Assembly (NCBI GenBank): GCA_037127315.1
Contig: JBBBDQ010001611.1
Span: 2,754,501 to 2,818,500, forward strand
Direction of reading: 5' to 3'
Source: Ascarosepion bandense
Lineage: Eukaryota > Mollusca > Cephalopoda > Sepiida > Sepiidae
Length of the DNA stretch: 64,000 nucleotides
The notes beneath the pieces are model-generated. The model had not been told where the DNA came from. It did not search any database and was given only the letters and a program-made list of their open reading frames with translations. The position numbers and the translations under genes are program-made. Positions 19,701 to 34,700 of the stretch are shown here, piece by piece (positions within the stretch are counted from its first letter, which is position 1; each line of letters opens with the position of its first letter).

Positions 19701-22700
19701 TCTATTACTATCGCCAGTTGATTGAAAATGGCGATAGTAAATGGAAAAATTGACTTTCAAATATTGACGAATATTTCTTTCTATCTCTTAACGTCCTTGG
19801 AAACATTCGTTCCAAAGTTGTTATACAACCAGCTCTTCCTTTTAATTTTTGCAAGAGTTCTATTCGAATTTTTCTGTTGCCAACCTGGTGTGATCGACGT
19901 GTGTGGCAATATGGCCTTTTTGTAATTCTCTGTATAAGTTCTTTCAAGTTTTGTCGCCTAGTTGTTCTGATCGACTCGAATTCGAATCCTTCGTCGTCAA
20001 GTTGTTGTCGATTCCGGAAATGGGAACCGCACAAATTAAATGGAACAACAACCAGAATTTGAGATAGAAAAATAAGTATATTAACGTAAAGATACAGACT
20101 TGAACGCAGGTTAGTAATCCAGTAATAATGTTAGTAGGAAATATATAGACCGTGGTAGGTGTAGTATGTCCACGTCAAAAGCTGACAGGTGCTGTACAAT
20201 AATATTCTTGCTGAGTGGACCCCAGAGCTACTATAAATTACTAGCGCTGGATTACCCGTGAAACATCGGTATCTTTCGGTATCTCACGATATCTCTCGGA
20301 TCAGATGGTATCTCCATCGGCAAAAGTATATGTATATTTTAGACGAGTTTATTATGATGGAAAAAAGAAGATTTACGAGAGAAACACTCAAGTGAGTACT
20401 CAGTTGCTATGTGATATCTGTTTTTCTGTATGACAGTGAATGTTGGAGAAACTTCTCAAGGATTAACGAAACGCTTAAGGCAGGAAAATTGATTTACAGA
20501 AGGTGATGATGGAAATTCCTCTTAGGTCATTGGGGCCCCTTCAGTTAGTGTTAGGGTTTCCTCCTCCGTGGTGAAGTTGCTTAATAAATAACGCAAGAAT
20601 GTTTAATTTAAGTTATAAATCTTAGTAATAAATATTATATCTTAATGTAGAAATATGGTTTCATTGTTTAATGAATATATATTTTTTTTTCTACATAATT
20701 GCAAACGTTGAAAAAGCTTTTCGAGGATGATGATAAGGTTAGAGGCAGGAGGAACATTATTTTACTGAAGGTCATGATGATAATAAATTTCGTAAAAAAA
20801 AAATTAACTTTTACCATCAATGTCGTCGCCGGCGGTAGTTGTTGGAAATGTCTCCTGGGTCATTGGAACACCATCAGCTGTTGTTCCTAGTTCATCCTGC
20901 GTGTTGAACTTTCTTTCTGAAATGAGACAAAACATTTCAATTTAAGTTAATAATTTAGTAAATAATATTACATTTATATGAAGAATTATTATGCGATTAT
21001 TTAATAAATATAGATATTTAAATGCTTTTTGTATTTCAAAAGCTAACCGGAAAACAAACTTAAAAATCTCATTGGAAAAAAACATGAGTACTCGATTGCT
21101 ATGTGATATCTGTTTTTCTATTTGACAGGAAATGTTGGAGAAACATTTCAAGGATGTGTGATCATCAGGCAAAGGAAAATTGTTTTGCAGAATGTGATGA
21201 TGATAATTTTGGTAAAAACGTATTAATTTTTACCATCAAAGTAGTCGCTGGCAGTAGTTGTTGAAAATTTCTCCTGGGTCATTGAAACACCTTCAGTTGT
21301 TGTTCTTATTTCTTCCTTCGTGGTGAAATTGCTTTCTGAAATGTCACAAGAGATTTTAATTTCAAATAATAATTCTAGTAACAAATCTTATATTTAATGT
21401 AGAATTATTATTTTATTATTAAACAAATATATATTAAAATTTACTCAAGGTATTTCAAATATTTTCCGGAATACTGACTGGAATGCCCGTTTGAAAAAAT
21501 GACGTGAGTAATTCTAGGTGATATATTTTTTTCTACATAATTGCAAATGTTGAAGAATCTTTTCAAGAATGATGGTGAGGCTAGAGTCAGGAGGATGATT
21601 GTTTTACTGAAGGTCATGATGATAATAATTTTGGTAAAAAAAAAATTAATTAAAAAAAATAATTTTTACCATCAATGTCGTCGCCGGCGGTAGTTGTTGG
21701 AAATGTCACCTGGGATATTGGGAACACTTTCAGCTGTTGTTGCTCTTTCATCCTGCGTGGTGAAATTGCTTTCTTAAATGAGACAAGACATTTTTAATTT
21801 AAGTTAATAATCTTAGTAAATAATATTACATTTATATGGATAATTATTATGCGATTATTTAATAAATATATATATTTAATTACTTTTTGTATTTCAAAAC
21901 CTAACCGGGAAACAAACATATAAATCTCATTAGAAGAAAAAAATGAGTACTCGATTGCTATGTGATATCTGTTTCTCTATTTGACAGTAAATGTTGGAGA
22001 ATCATTTCAAGGATGTGGCATCTTCAGGCAAAGGAAAATTGTTTTGCAGAAGGTGATGATGAAAATTTTGGTAAAAAGTATTAATTTTTACCATCGAAGT
22101 AGTCGCTGGCAGTAGTTGTTGAAAATTTCTCCTGGGTCATTGGAACACCTTCAGCTGTTGTTCTTATGTCTTCCTGCGTGGTGAACTTGCTTTCTGAAAT
22201 GTCACAAGAGATTTTAATTTAAGTTAATAATCTTAGTAAATATTATTACATTTTAATGGATAATTATTTTGAGATTATTTATTATACATATATATTTATT
22301 TGCTTTTTGTATTTCAAAAGCTAACCTCAAAACTGACTGAAAAATCTCGTTGGACACAAAGAAGTGAGTACTCGATTACTATGCGATATCTGTTTATCTA
22401 TATGACAGTAAATGTTGGAGAATCTTTTCAAGGATGTGGAGAAGACTTGAGGCACAGGAGAAGTATTTTACAGAAGGTGATGATGATAATAATTTTGGTA
22501 AAAAGTTATTAATTTTAACCATCAAAGTGGTCGCTGGCATTAGTTGTTGGAAATGTCTCCTGGGTCATTGGAACACGTTCAGCTGTTGTTCCTATTTGTT
22601 CCTGCGTGGTGACGTTGCTTTCTGAAATGATACAGGAGATTTTAAATTCAAACAGTAATTCTAGTAAAGAATGTTACATTTAATGTACAATTATTATGCG

Positions 22701-25700
22701 ATTATTTAAAATGTATATATTTAAAATTGCTCGTTGTATTTCAAATATTTTCCAGAATACTGACTGAAAACCCCGTTTTAAAAAAAGACGTGAGTAATTA
22801 TAGGTGATATCTATTTTTCTACATAATTGCAAATGTTTTCAGAATCTGTTCAAGGATGATGGTAAGGCTAGAGTCAGGAGGAACATTGTTTTACTGAAGG
22901 TCATGATGATAACAATTTTGGTAAAAAAGAAATTAATTTTTACTATCAATGTAGTCGCCGGCGGTAGTTGTTGGAAATATCTCCTGGGTCATTGGAACAC
23001 CTTCAGCTGTTGTTCCTATTTCATCCTGCGTGGTGAACTTACTTTCTGAAATGAGACAAGACATTTTATTTTAAGTAAATAATTTTAGTAAATAATATGA
23101 CTTTAATATGGTGATTTATTATGCGATTATTTAATGTCTATATATATTTAATTGCTGTTTGTATTTCGAAAGCTAACCGGAAAACAAACTTAAATGTCTC
23201 ATTGGAAAAAAAATGTGTACTCGATTGCTATGTGATGTCTGTTTTCTGTTTGTCAGTAAATGCTGGAGAATTATTTCACGGATGTGGGGAACCTCAGGCA
23301 AAGGAAAATTGTTTTGCAGAAGGTGATGATGATAATTTTGTTAAAAACGTATTAATTTTTACCATATTAATTTAACGTTGCTTTCTGAAATGATACATTA
23401 GATTTTAATTTCAAATAATATTAGTAACAAATCTGACATTTAATGTAAAATACTTATTTTATTATGAAACAAATATATATTTAAATTTGCTCGTGGTATT
23501 TCAAAAATTTTCCGGAATACTGACTGAAAACCCCGTTTGAAGGAAAGACGTGTGTAATTGTAGGTCATATATTTTTTTCTACATGATTGCAAAATTTGAA
23601 GAATCATTTCAAGAATGATGGTAAGGCTAAAGGCAAAAGGAACATTGTTTACTGTAGGTCATGATGATAATAATTTTGGAAAAAAAAATTAATTTGTTAC
23701 CATCAGAGTAGTTGCTGGCAGTACTGGTTGAAAATTTCTCCTGGGTCATTGGAACACGTTCAGTTGTTGTTGTTTTTTTCCTGCATGGTGAACTTGCTTT
23801 CTGAAATGTCACAACAGATTTTAATTTAGGTTAATAATCTTAGTAAATAATATTACATTTAATGGATAATCATTTAGTGATTATTTATTAAATATATATA
23901 TTTAATTGCTTTTTGTATTTCAAAAGCTAACCGCAAAACTGACTAAAAAATCTCATTGTCAACAAAGAAGTGAGTACTCGATTGCTATGCGATATCTGTT
24001 TATCTATACGGCAGGAAATGTTGGAGAATCTTTTCAAGGATGTGGGGAAGATTTGAGGCACAGGAGTATTGTATTACAGAAGGTGATGATGATAATAATT
24101 TTGTTAAATATATTAATTTTAACCATCAAAGTGGTCGGTGGCATTCGTTGTTCGAAATGTCTCCTGGGTCATTGGAAAAACTTCAGCTGTTGTTCCTATT
24201 TGTTCCTGCGTGGTGACGTTGCTTTCTGAAATGATACAGGAGATTTTAATTTCAAATAGTAATTCTAGTAAAGAATATTACATTTAATGTACAATTGTTA
24301 TGCGATTATTTAAAATATATATATTTAAATTTGCTCGTTGTATTTCAAATATTTTCCGGAATACTGATTGAAAGGCACGTTTGAAAAAAAGACATGAGGA
24401 ATTGTAGGTGATATCTATTTTTCTACATAATTGCAAATGTTGAAGAATCTTTTCAAGGATGATGGTAAAGCTAGAGGCAGGAGCAACGTTGTTTTACTGC
24501 AGGTCATAATGATAATAATTTCGGTAAAAAAAAAATAATTTTTACCATCAATGTAGTCGCCGACGGTAGTTGTTGGAAATGTCTCCTGGGTCATTGGAAC
24601 ACTTTCAGCTGTTGTACCTGTTTCATCTTGCGTGGTGTACTTGCTTTCTGAAACGTCACAAGAGATTTTAATTTATGTTAATCATCTTAGTAATTAATAT
24701 TACATTTTAATGGATAATTATTTTGTGATTATTTATTAAATATATATATATTTATTTGCATTTTGTATTTCAAAATCAAACCGAAAACAAACTTAAAAAT
24801 CTTATTGGAAAAAAAAGGAGTACTCGATTGATATGCGATATCTGTTTATCTATCTGAGAGTAAATGTTGGAGAATCTTTTCAAGGATGTGGGGAAGACTT
24901 CAGGCACAGGAGAATTGTTTTACAGAAGGTGATGATGAAAATAATTGCTATGTGATATCTGATTTTCTATTTGACAGTAAATCTTGGCGAAACATTTCAA
25001 GGATGTGGGATCTTCAGGCAAAGGAAAATTGTTTTTCAGAAGGTGATGATGATAATATTGGTAAAAATGTTTTAATTTTTACCATCAAAGTAGTCGCTGG
25101 CAGTAGTTGTCGAAAACTTCTCCTGGGTCATTGGAACACTTTCAGCTGTTGTTCCTATTTGTTCCTGCGTGGTGACGTTGCTTTCTGAATTCATGAGAGA
25201 GATTTTAATTTCAAATAATAATTCTAGTAACAAATCTTATATTTAATGTAGAATTATTATTTTATTATTAAACAAATATATATTTAAATTTACTCAAGGT
25301 ATTTCAAATATTTTCCGGAATACTGACTGGAATGCCCGTTTGAAAAAATGACGTGAGTAATTCTAGGTGATATATTTTTTTCTACATAATTGCAAATGTT
25401 GAAGAATCTTTTCAAGAATGATGGTGAGGCTAGAGGCAGGAGGAACATTGTTTTACTGAAGGTCATGATGATAATAATTTTGGTAAAAAAAAAATAATTT
25501 TTACCATCAATGTAGTCGCCGGCGGTAGTTGTTGGAAATATCTCCTGGGTCATTGGAACACTTTCAGCTGTTGTTCGTATTTGTTCCTGCGTGGTGAGGT
25601 TGCTTTCTGAAATGATAAGGGAGATTTTACTTTCAAATAATACTATTAGTAACAAATCTTATATTTAATGTAGAATTAGTACTTTATTATCAAACAAATA

Positions 25701-28700
25701 TATATGTAAATTTGCTCGTTGTATTTCAAAGATTTTCCGGAATACTGACTGAAAACCCCGTTTGAAAAAAGACGTGTGTAATTGTAGGAGATATATTTTT
25801 TTCTACATAATTGCAAATGTTGAAGAATCTGTTCAAGGGAGATGGTAAGGCTAGAGGCAGGAGTAATATTGTTTTACTGAAGGTCATGATGATAATAATT
25901 TTGGTAAAAATATTAATTTGAACCATCAAAGTGGTCGCTGATCGTTTTTTGGCAAAACTCCTGGGTCATTGGAACACCTTCAGCTGTTGTGCTTATTTTT
26001 TCCTGCGAGGTGAACTTGCATTCTGAAATGTCACAAGAGATTTTAATTTAAGTTAATAATCTTTGTAAATAATATTAAAATTTCATGGATAATTATTTTG
26101 TGATTATGTATTAAATATATATATTTATTTGCTTTTTGTATTTCAAAAGCTAACCTCAAAACTGACTGAAAAATCTCGTTGGAAACAAAGGAGTGAGTAC
26201 TCGATTGCTATGCGATATCTGTTTATCTATATGACAGTAAATGTTGGAGAATCTTTTCAAGGATGTGGGGAAGATTTGAGGCACAGGAGAATTGTTTTAC
26301 AGAAGGTGATGATGATAATAATTTTTGTAAAATTATTAATTTTTACCATCATAGGAGTCTCTGGCATTAGTTGTTGGAAATGTCTCCTGGGTCATTGGAA
26401 AACCTTCAGCTGTTGTTCCTATTTGTTCCTGCGTGGTGATGTTGCTTTCTGAAATGATGCAGGAGAATTTACTTTCAAACAGTAATTCTAGTAATGAATA
26501 TTACATTTAATATACAATTATTCTACGATTATTGAAAATATATATATTTAAATTTGCTCGTTGTATTTCAAATATTTTCCGGAGTAATGACTGAAAGGCA
26601 CGTTTGAAAAAAAGACGTGAGGAATTGTAGGTTACATCTATTTTTCTACATAATTGCAAATGTTGAAGAATCTGTTCAAGGATGATGGTAATGCTAGAGG
26701 CAGGAGCAACGTCGTTTTGCTGAAGGTCATAATAATAATAATTTCGGTAATAAAAAATTATTTTTACCATCAATATAGTCGCCGGCGGTAGTTCTTGGAA
26801 ATGTCTCCTGGGTCATTGGAACACTTTCAGCTGTTGTACCTGTTTCATCTTGCGCGGTGTACATGCTTTCTGAAACGTCACAAGAGATTTTAATTTATGT
26901 TAATAATCTTAGTAATTAATATTACATTTTAATCGATAATTATTTTGTGATTATTTATTAAATATATATATATTTATTTGCTTTTTGTATTTAAAAATCA
27001 AACCGAAAACAAACTAAAAATCTTATTGGAAAAAAAAGGAGTACTCGATTGATATGCGATATCTGTTTATCTATATGACAGTAAATGTTGGAGAATCTTT
27101 TCAAGGATGTGGGGAAGACATCAGGCACAGGAAAATTGTTTTACAGAAGGTGATGATGAAAATAATTGCTATGTGATATCTGATTTTCTATTTGACAGTA
27201 AATCTTGGCGAAATATTTCAAGGGTGTGGGATCTTCAGTCAAAGAAAAATTGTTTTTCAGAAGGTGATGATGATAATATTGGTAAAAATGTTTTAATTTT
27301 TACCATCAAAGTAGTCGCTGGCAGTAGTTGTTGAAAATTTCTCCTGGGTCATTGGAACACTTTCAGCTGTTGTTCCTATTTGTTCCTGCGTGGTGACGTT
27401 GCTTTCTGAAATGATAAGAGAGATTTTAATTTCAAATATTAATATTAGTAAAAAATCTTATATTTAATGTAGAATTAGTACTTTATTATTAAACAAATAT
27501 ATATTTAAATTTGCTCGTTGTATTTCAAAGATTTTCCGGAATACTGACTGAAAACCCCGTTTGAAAAATGACGTGTGTAATTGTAGGAGATATATTTTTT
27601 CTACATAATTGCAAATGTTGAAGAATCTGTTCAAGGGAGATGGTAAGGCTAGAGGTAGGAGTAATATTGTTTTACTGAAGGTCATGATAATAATAATTTT
27701 GGTAAAAATATTAATTTTAACCATCAAAGTGGTCGCTGATTTTTTTTTTGCAAAACTCCTGGGTCATTGGAACACCTTCAGCTGTTGTGCTTATTTTTTC
27801 CTGCGAGGTGAACTTGCATTCTGAAATGTCACAATATATTTTAATTTAAGTTAATAATCTTTGTAAATAATATTACAATGTCATGGACAATTATTTTTGA
27901 TTATGTATTAAATATATATATTTATTTGCTTTTTGTATTTCAAGAGCTAACCGCAAAACAGACTGAAAAATCTCGTTGGAAACAAAGGAGTGAGCACTCG
28001 ATTGCTATGCGATATCTGTTTATCTATATGACAGTAAATGTTGGAGAATCTTTTCAAGGATGTGGGGAAGATTTGAGGCACAGGAGAATTGTTTTACAGA
28101 AGGTGATGATGATAATAATTTTTTAAAAAGTATTAATTTTTACCATCATAGTAGTCGCTGGCATTAGTTGTTGAAAATTTCTCCTGGGTCATTGGAAAAC
28201 CTTCTGCTGTCGTTCCTATTTGTTCCTGCGTGGTGAGATTGCTTTCTGAAATGATAAGAGAGATTTTAATTTCAAATAATAATTCTAGTAACAAACCTTA
28301 TATTTAATGTAGAATTATTATTTTATTATGAAACAAATATATATTAAAATTTACTCAAGGTATTTTAAATATTTTCCGGAATACTGACTGAAATGCCCGT
28401 TTGAAAAAAAGACGTGAGTAATTCTAGGTGATATATTTTTTTCTACATAATTGCAAATGTTGAAGAATCTTTTCAAGAATGATGGTGAGGCTAGAGGCAG
28501 GAGGATCATTGTTTTACTGAAGGTCATGATGATAATAATTTTGGTAAAAGAAAAATAATTTTTACCATCAATGTAGTCGCCAGGCGTAGTTGTTGGAAAT
28601 ATCTCCTGGGTCATTGGAACACTTTCAGCTGTTGTTCGTATTTGTTCCTGCGTGGTGACGTTGCTTTCTTAAATGATAAGGGAGATTTTAATTTTAAATA

Positions 28701-31700
28701 ATACTATTAGTAACAAATCTTATATTTAATGTAGAATTAGTACTTTATTATTAACCAAATATATATTTAAATTTGCTGGTTGTATTTCGAAGATTTTTCG
28801 GAATACTGCCTGAAAACCCCGTTTGAAAAAAGACGTGTGTAATTGTAGGAGATATCTTTTTTCTACACAATTGCAAATGTTGAAGAATCTGTTCAAGGGA
28901 GATGATAAGGCTAGAGGCAGGAGTAATATTGTTTTACTGAAGGTCATGATGATAATAATTTTGGTAAAAATATTAATTTTAACCATCAAAGTGCTCGCTG
29001 ATCGTTTTTTGGCAAATCTCCTGGGTCATTGGAACACCTTCAGCTGTTGTGCTTATGTTTTCCTGCGTCGTGTACTTGCTTTCTGAAACGTCTCAAGAGA
29101 TTTTAATTTATGTTAATAATCTTAGTAATTAATATTACATTTTAATGGATAATTATTTTGTGATTATTTATTAAATAAATATATATTTATTTGCTTTTTG
29201 TATTTCAAAAGTACACCGAAAACAAACTTAAAAATCTTATTGGAAAAAAAATGAGTACTCGATTGATATGCGATATCTGTTTATCTATATGACAGTAAAT
29301 GTTGGAGAATCTTTTCAAGGATGTGGGGAAGACTTCAGGCACAGGAGAATTGTTTTACAGAAGGTGATGATGAAAATAATTGCTATGTGATATCTGATTT
29401 TCTATTTGACAGTAAATCTTGGCGAAACATTTCAAGGATGTGGGATCTTCAGGCAAAGGAAAACTGTTTTTCAGAAGGTGATGATTATAATATTGGTAAA
29501 AATGTTTTAATTTTTACCATCAAAGTAGTCGCTGGCAGTAGTTGTTGAAAATTTCTCCTGGGTCATTGGAACACTTTCAGCTGTTGTTCCTATTTGTTCC
29601 TGCGTGGTGAGATTGCTTTCTGAAATGATAAGAGTGATTTTAATTTCAAATAATAATTCTAGTAACAAATCTTATATTTAATGTAGAATTATTATTTTAT
29701 TATTAAACAAATATATATTAAAATTTACTCAAGGTATTTCAAATATTTTCCGGAGTACTAACTGAAAACCCCGTTTGAAAAAAGACGTGTGTAATTGTAG
29801 GAGATATCTTTTTTTCTACATAATTGCAAATGTTGAAGAATCTGTTCAAGGGAGATGGTAAGGCTAGAGGTAGGAGTAATATTGTTTTACTGAAGGTCAT
29901 GATGATAATAATTTTGGTAAAAATATTAATTTTAACCATCAAAGTGGTCGCTGATGGTTTTTTGGCAAAACTCCTGGTTCATTGGAAAACATTCAGCTGT
30001 TGTGCTTATGTTTTCCTGCGTGGTGTACTTGCATTCTGAAATGTCACAAGAGATTTTAATTTATGTTAATAATCTTAGTAATTAATATTACATTTTAATG
30101 GATAATTATTTTGTGATTATTTATTAAATATATATATATTTATTTGCTTTTTGTATTTCAAAATTAAACCGAAAACAAACTTAAAAATCTTATTGGAAAA
30201 AAAATGAGTACTCGATTGATATGCGATATCTGTTTATCTATATGACAGTAAATGTTGGAGAATCTTTTCAAGGATGTGGGGAAGACTTCAGGCACAGGAG
30301 AATTGTTTTACAGAAGGTGATGATGAAAATAATTGCTATGTGATATCTGATTTTCTATTTGACAGTCAATCTTGGAGAAACATTTCAAGGATGTGGGATC
30401 TTCAGGCAAAGGAAAATTGTTTTTCAGAAGGTGATGATGATAATATTGGTAAAAATGTTTTAATTTTTACCATCAAAGTAGTCGCTGGCAGTAGTTGTCG
30501 AAAATTTCTCCTGTCTCATTGGAAAACTTTCAGCTGTTGTTCCTATTTGTTCCTGCGTGGTGACGTTGCTTTCTGAATTCACAAGAGAGATTTTAATTTC
30601 AAATAATAATTCTAGTAACAAATCTTATATTTAATGTAGAATTATTATTTTATTATTAAACAAATATATATTAAAATTTACTCAAGGTATTTCAAATATT
30701 TTCCGGAATACTGACTGGAATGCCCGTTTGAAAAAATGACGTGAGTAATTCTAGGTGATATATTTTTTTCTACATAATTGCAAATGTTGAAGAATCTTTT
30801 CAAGAATGATGGTGAGGCTAGAGTCAGGAGGATGATTGTTTTACTGAAGGTCATGATGATAATAATTTTGGTAAAAAATAAATAATTTTTACCATCAATG
30901 TAGTCGCCGGCGGTAGTTGTTGGAAATATCTCCTGGGTCACTGGAACACTTTCAGCTGTTGTTCGTATTTGTTCCTGCGTGGTGAGGTTGCTTTCTGAAA
31001 TGATAAGGGAGATTTTACTTTCAAATAATACTATTAGTAACAAATCTTATATTTAATGTAGAATTAGTACTTTATTATTAAACAAATATATATTTAAATT
31101 TGCTCGTTGTATTTCAAAGATTTTCCGGAATACTGACTGAAAACCCCGTTTGAAAAAAGACGTGTTTAATTGTAGGAGATATCTTTTTTTCTACATAATT
31201 GCAAATGTTGAAGAATCTGTTCAAGGTTGATGGTAAGGCTAGAGGTAGGAGTAATATTGTTTTACTGAAGGTCATGATAATAATAATTTTGGTAAAAATA
31301 TTAATTTTAACCATCAAAGTGGTCGCTGATTTTTTTTTTTTTTGGCAAATCTCCTGGGTCATTGGAACACCTTCAGCTGTTGTGCTTATTTTTTCCTGCG
31401 AGGTGAACTTGCATTCTGAAATGTCACAAGATATTTTAATTTAAGTTAATAATCTTTGTAAATAATATTACAATGTCATGGATAATTATTTTTGATTATG
31501 TATTAAATATATATATTTATTTGCTTTTTGTATTTCAAGAGCTAACCGCAAAACAGACTGAAAAATCTCGTTGGAAACAAAGGAGTGAGCACTCGATTGC
31601 TATGCGATATCTGTTTATCTATATGACAGTAAATGTTGGAGAATCTTTTCAAGGATGTGGGGAAGATTTGAGGCACAGGAGAATTGTTTTACAGAAGGTG

Positions 31701-34700
31701 ATGATGATAATAATTTTTGTAAAAAGTATTAATTTTTACCATCATAGTAGTCGCTGGCATTAGTTGTTGGAAATGTCTCGTGGGTCATTGGAAAAACCTT
31801 CAGCTGTTGTTCCTATTTGTTCCTGCGTGGTGAGATTGCTTTCTGAAATGATAAGAGAGATTTTAATTTCAAATAATAATTCTAGTAACAGACATTATAT
31901 TTAATGTAGAATTATTATTTTATTATTAAACAAATATATATTAAAATTTACTCAAGGTATTTCAAATATTTTCCGGAATACTGACTGAAATGCCCGTTTG
32001 AAAAAAAGACGTGAGTCATTCTAGGTGATATATTTTTTTCTACATAATTGCAAATGTTGAAGAATCTTTTCAAGAATGATGGTGAGGCTAGAGTCAGGAG
32101 GATCATTGTTTTACTGAAGGTCATGATGATAATAATTTTGGTAAAAGAAAAATAATTTTTACCATCAATGTAGTCGCCAGGGGTAGTTGTTGGAAATATC
32201 TCCTGGGTCATTGGAACACTTTTAGCTGTTGTTCGTATTTGTTCCTTCGTGGTGACGTTGCTTACTTAAATGATGAGGGAGATTTTAATTTTAAATAATA
32301 CTATTAGTAACAAATCTTATATTTAATGTAGAATTAGTACTTTATTATTAAACAAATATATATTTAAATTTGCTCGTTGTATTTCAAAGATTTTTCGGAA
32401 TACTGATTGAAAACCCCGTTTGAAAAAAGACGTGTGTAATTGTAGGAGATATCTTTTTTCTACATAATTGCAAATGTTGAAGAATCTGTTCAAGGGAGAT
32501 GGTAAGGCTAGAGGCAGGAGTAATATTGTTTTACTCAAGGTCTTGATGATAATAATTTTGGTAAAAATATTAATTTTAACCATCAAAGTGGTCGCTGATC
32601 GTTTTTTGGCAAAACACTGGGTCATTGGAACACCTTCAGCTGTTGTGCTTATGTTTTCCTGCGTCGTGTACTTGCTTTCTGAAACGTCTCAAGAGATTTT
32701 AATTTATGTTAATAATCTTAGTAATTAATATTACATTTTAATGGATAATTATTTTGTGATTATTTATTAAATAAATATATATTTATTTGCTTTTTGTATT
32801 TCAAAAGTAAACCGAAAACAAACTTAAAAATCTTATTGGAAAAAAAATGAGTACTCGATTGATATACGATATCTGTTTATCTATATGACAGTAAATGTTG
32901 GAGAATCTTTTCAAGGATGTGGGGAAGACTTCAGGCACAGGAGAATTGTTTTACAGAAGGTGATGATGAAAATAATTGCTATGTGATATCTGATTTTCTA
33001 TTTGACAGTAAATCTTGGCGAAACATTTCAAGGATGTGGGATCTTCAGGCAAAGCAAACTGTTTTTCAGAAGGTGATGATAATAATATTGGTAAAAATGT
33101 TTTAATTTTTACCATCAAAGTAGTCGCTGGCAGTAGTTGTTGAAAATTTCTCCTGTGTCATTGGAACACTTTCAGCTGTTGTTCCTATTTGTTCCTGCGT
33201 GGTGAGATTGCTTTCTGAAATGATAAGAGAGATTTTAATTTCAAATAATAATTCTAGTAACAAATCTTATATTTAATGTAGAATTATTATTTTATTATTA
33301 AACAAATATATATTAAAATTTACTCAAGGTATTTCAAATATTTTCCGGAGTACTGACTGAAAACCCCGTTTGAAAAAAGACGTGTGTAATTGTAGGAGAT
33401 ATCTTTTTTTCTACATAATTGCAAATGTTGAAGAATGTGTTCAATGGAGATGGTAAGGCTAGAGGTAGGAGTAATATTGTTTTACTGAAGGTCATGATGA
33501 TAATAATTTTGGTAAAAATATTAATTTTAACCATCAAAGTGGTCGCTGATGGTTTTTTGGCAAAACTCCTGGTTCATTGGAAAACATTCAGCTGTTGTGC
33601 TTATGTTTTCCTGCGTGGTGTACTTGCATTCTGAAATGTCACAAGAGATTTTAATTTATGTTAATAATCTTAGTAATTAATATTACATTTTAATGGATAA
33701 TTATTTTGTGATTATTTATTAAATATATATATATTTATTTGCTTTTTGTATTTCAAAAGTAAACCGAAAACAAACTTAAAGTTCTTATTGGAAAAAAAAT
33801 GAGTACTCGATTGATATGCGATATCTGTTTATCTATCTGACAGTAAATGTTGGAGAATTTTTCAAGGATGTGGGGAAGACTTCAGGCACAGGAGAATTGT
33901 TTTACAGAAGGTGATGATGAAAATAATTGCTATGTGATATCTGAATTTCTATTTAACAGTAAATCTTGGCGAAACATTTCAAGGATGCGGGATCTTCAGG
34001 CAAAGGAAAATTGTTTTTCAGAAGGTGATGATGATAATATTGGTAAAAATGTTTTAATTTTTACCATCAATGTAGTCGCTGGCAGTAGTTGTCGAAAATT
34101 TCTCCTTGGTCATTGGTACACTTTCAGCTGTTGTTCCTATTTGTTCCTGCGTGGTGACGTTGCTTTCTGAATTCATGAGAGAGATTTTAATTTCAAATAA
34201 TAATTCTAGTAACAAATCTTATATTTAATGTAGAATTATTATTTTATTATTAAACAAATATATATTTAAATTTACTCAAGGTATTTCAAATATTTTCCGG
34301 AATACTGACTGGAATGCCCGTTTGAAAAAAAGGCGTGAGTAATTATAGGTGATATATTTTTTTCTACATAATTGCAAATGTTTTCAGAATCTGTTCAAGG
34401 ATGATGGTAAGGCTAGAGGCAGGAGGAACATTGTTTTACTGAAGGTCATGATGATAATAATTTTGGTCAAAAAAAATAAATGTTACCATCAATGTAGTCG
34501 CCGGCGGTAGTTGTTGGAAATATCTCCTGGGTCATTGAAACACTTTCAGCTGTTTTTCCAATTTGTTCTTGCGTGGTGACGTTGCTTTCTGAAATGATAA
34601 GAGAGATTTTAATTTCAAATAATACTATTAGTAACAAATCTGATATTTAATGTAGAATTAGTACTTTTTTATTAAACAAATATATATTTATATTTGCTCG

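Larger units (their letters stand above)
14653..20386 (-). mobile_element. Ty3/gypsy retrotransposon inserted in an intron of the repeat-exon gene
   Basis: Full gag-pol order on the minus strand between a 5' LTR (about 20386-20006) and a 3' LTR (15262-14866), followed by a second leader fragment and repeated LTR ends (14653-14865). The flanks are the two halves of one standard intron unit: ...CATTTTCATTGGAAAC on the left and AAGTGAGTACTCAGTTGCTATGTGATATCTG on the right, which are contiguous in the other units. It is transcribed in the same direction as the host gene. Frameshifts and stops break pol. Its proteins match the element at 1-4349. Confidence 0.85.
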
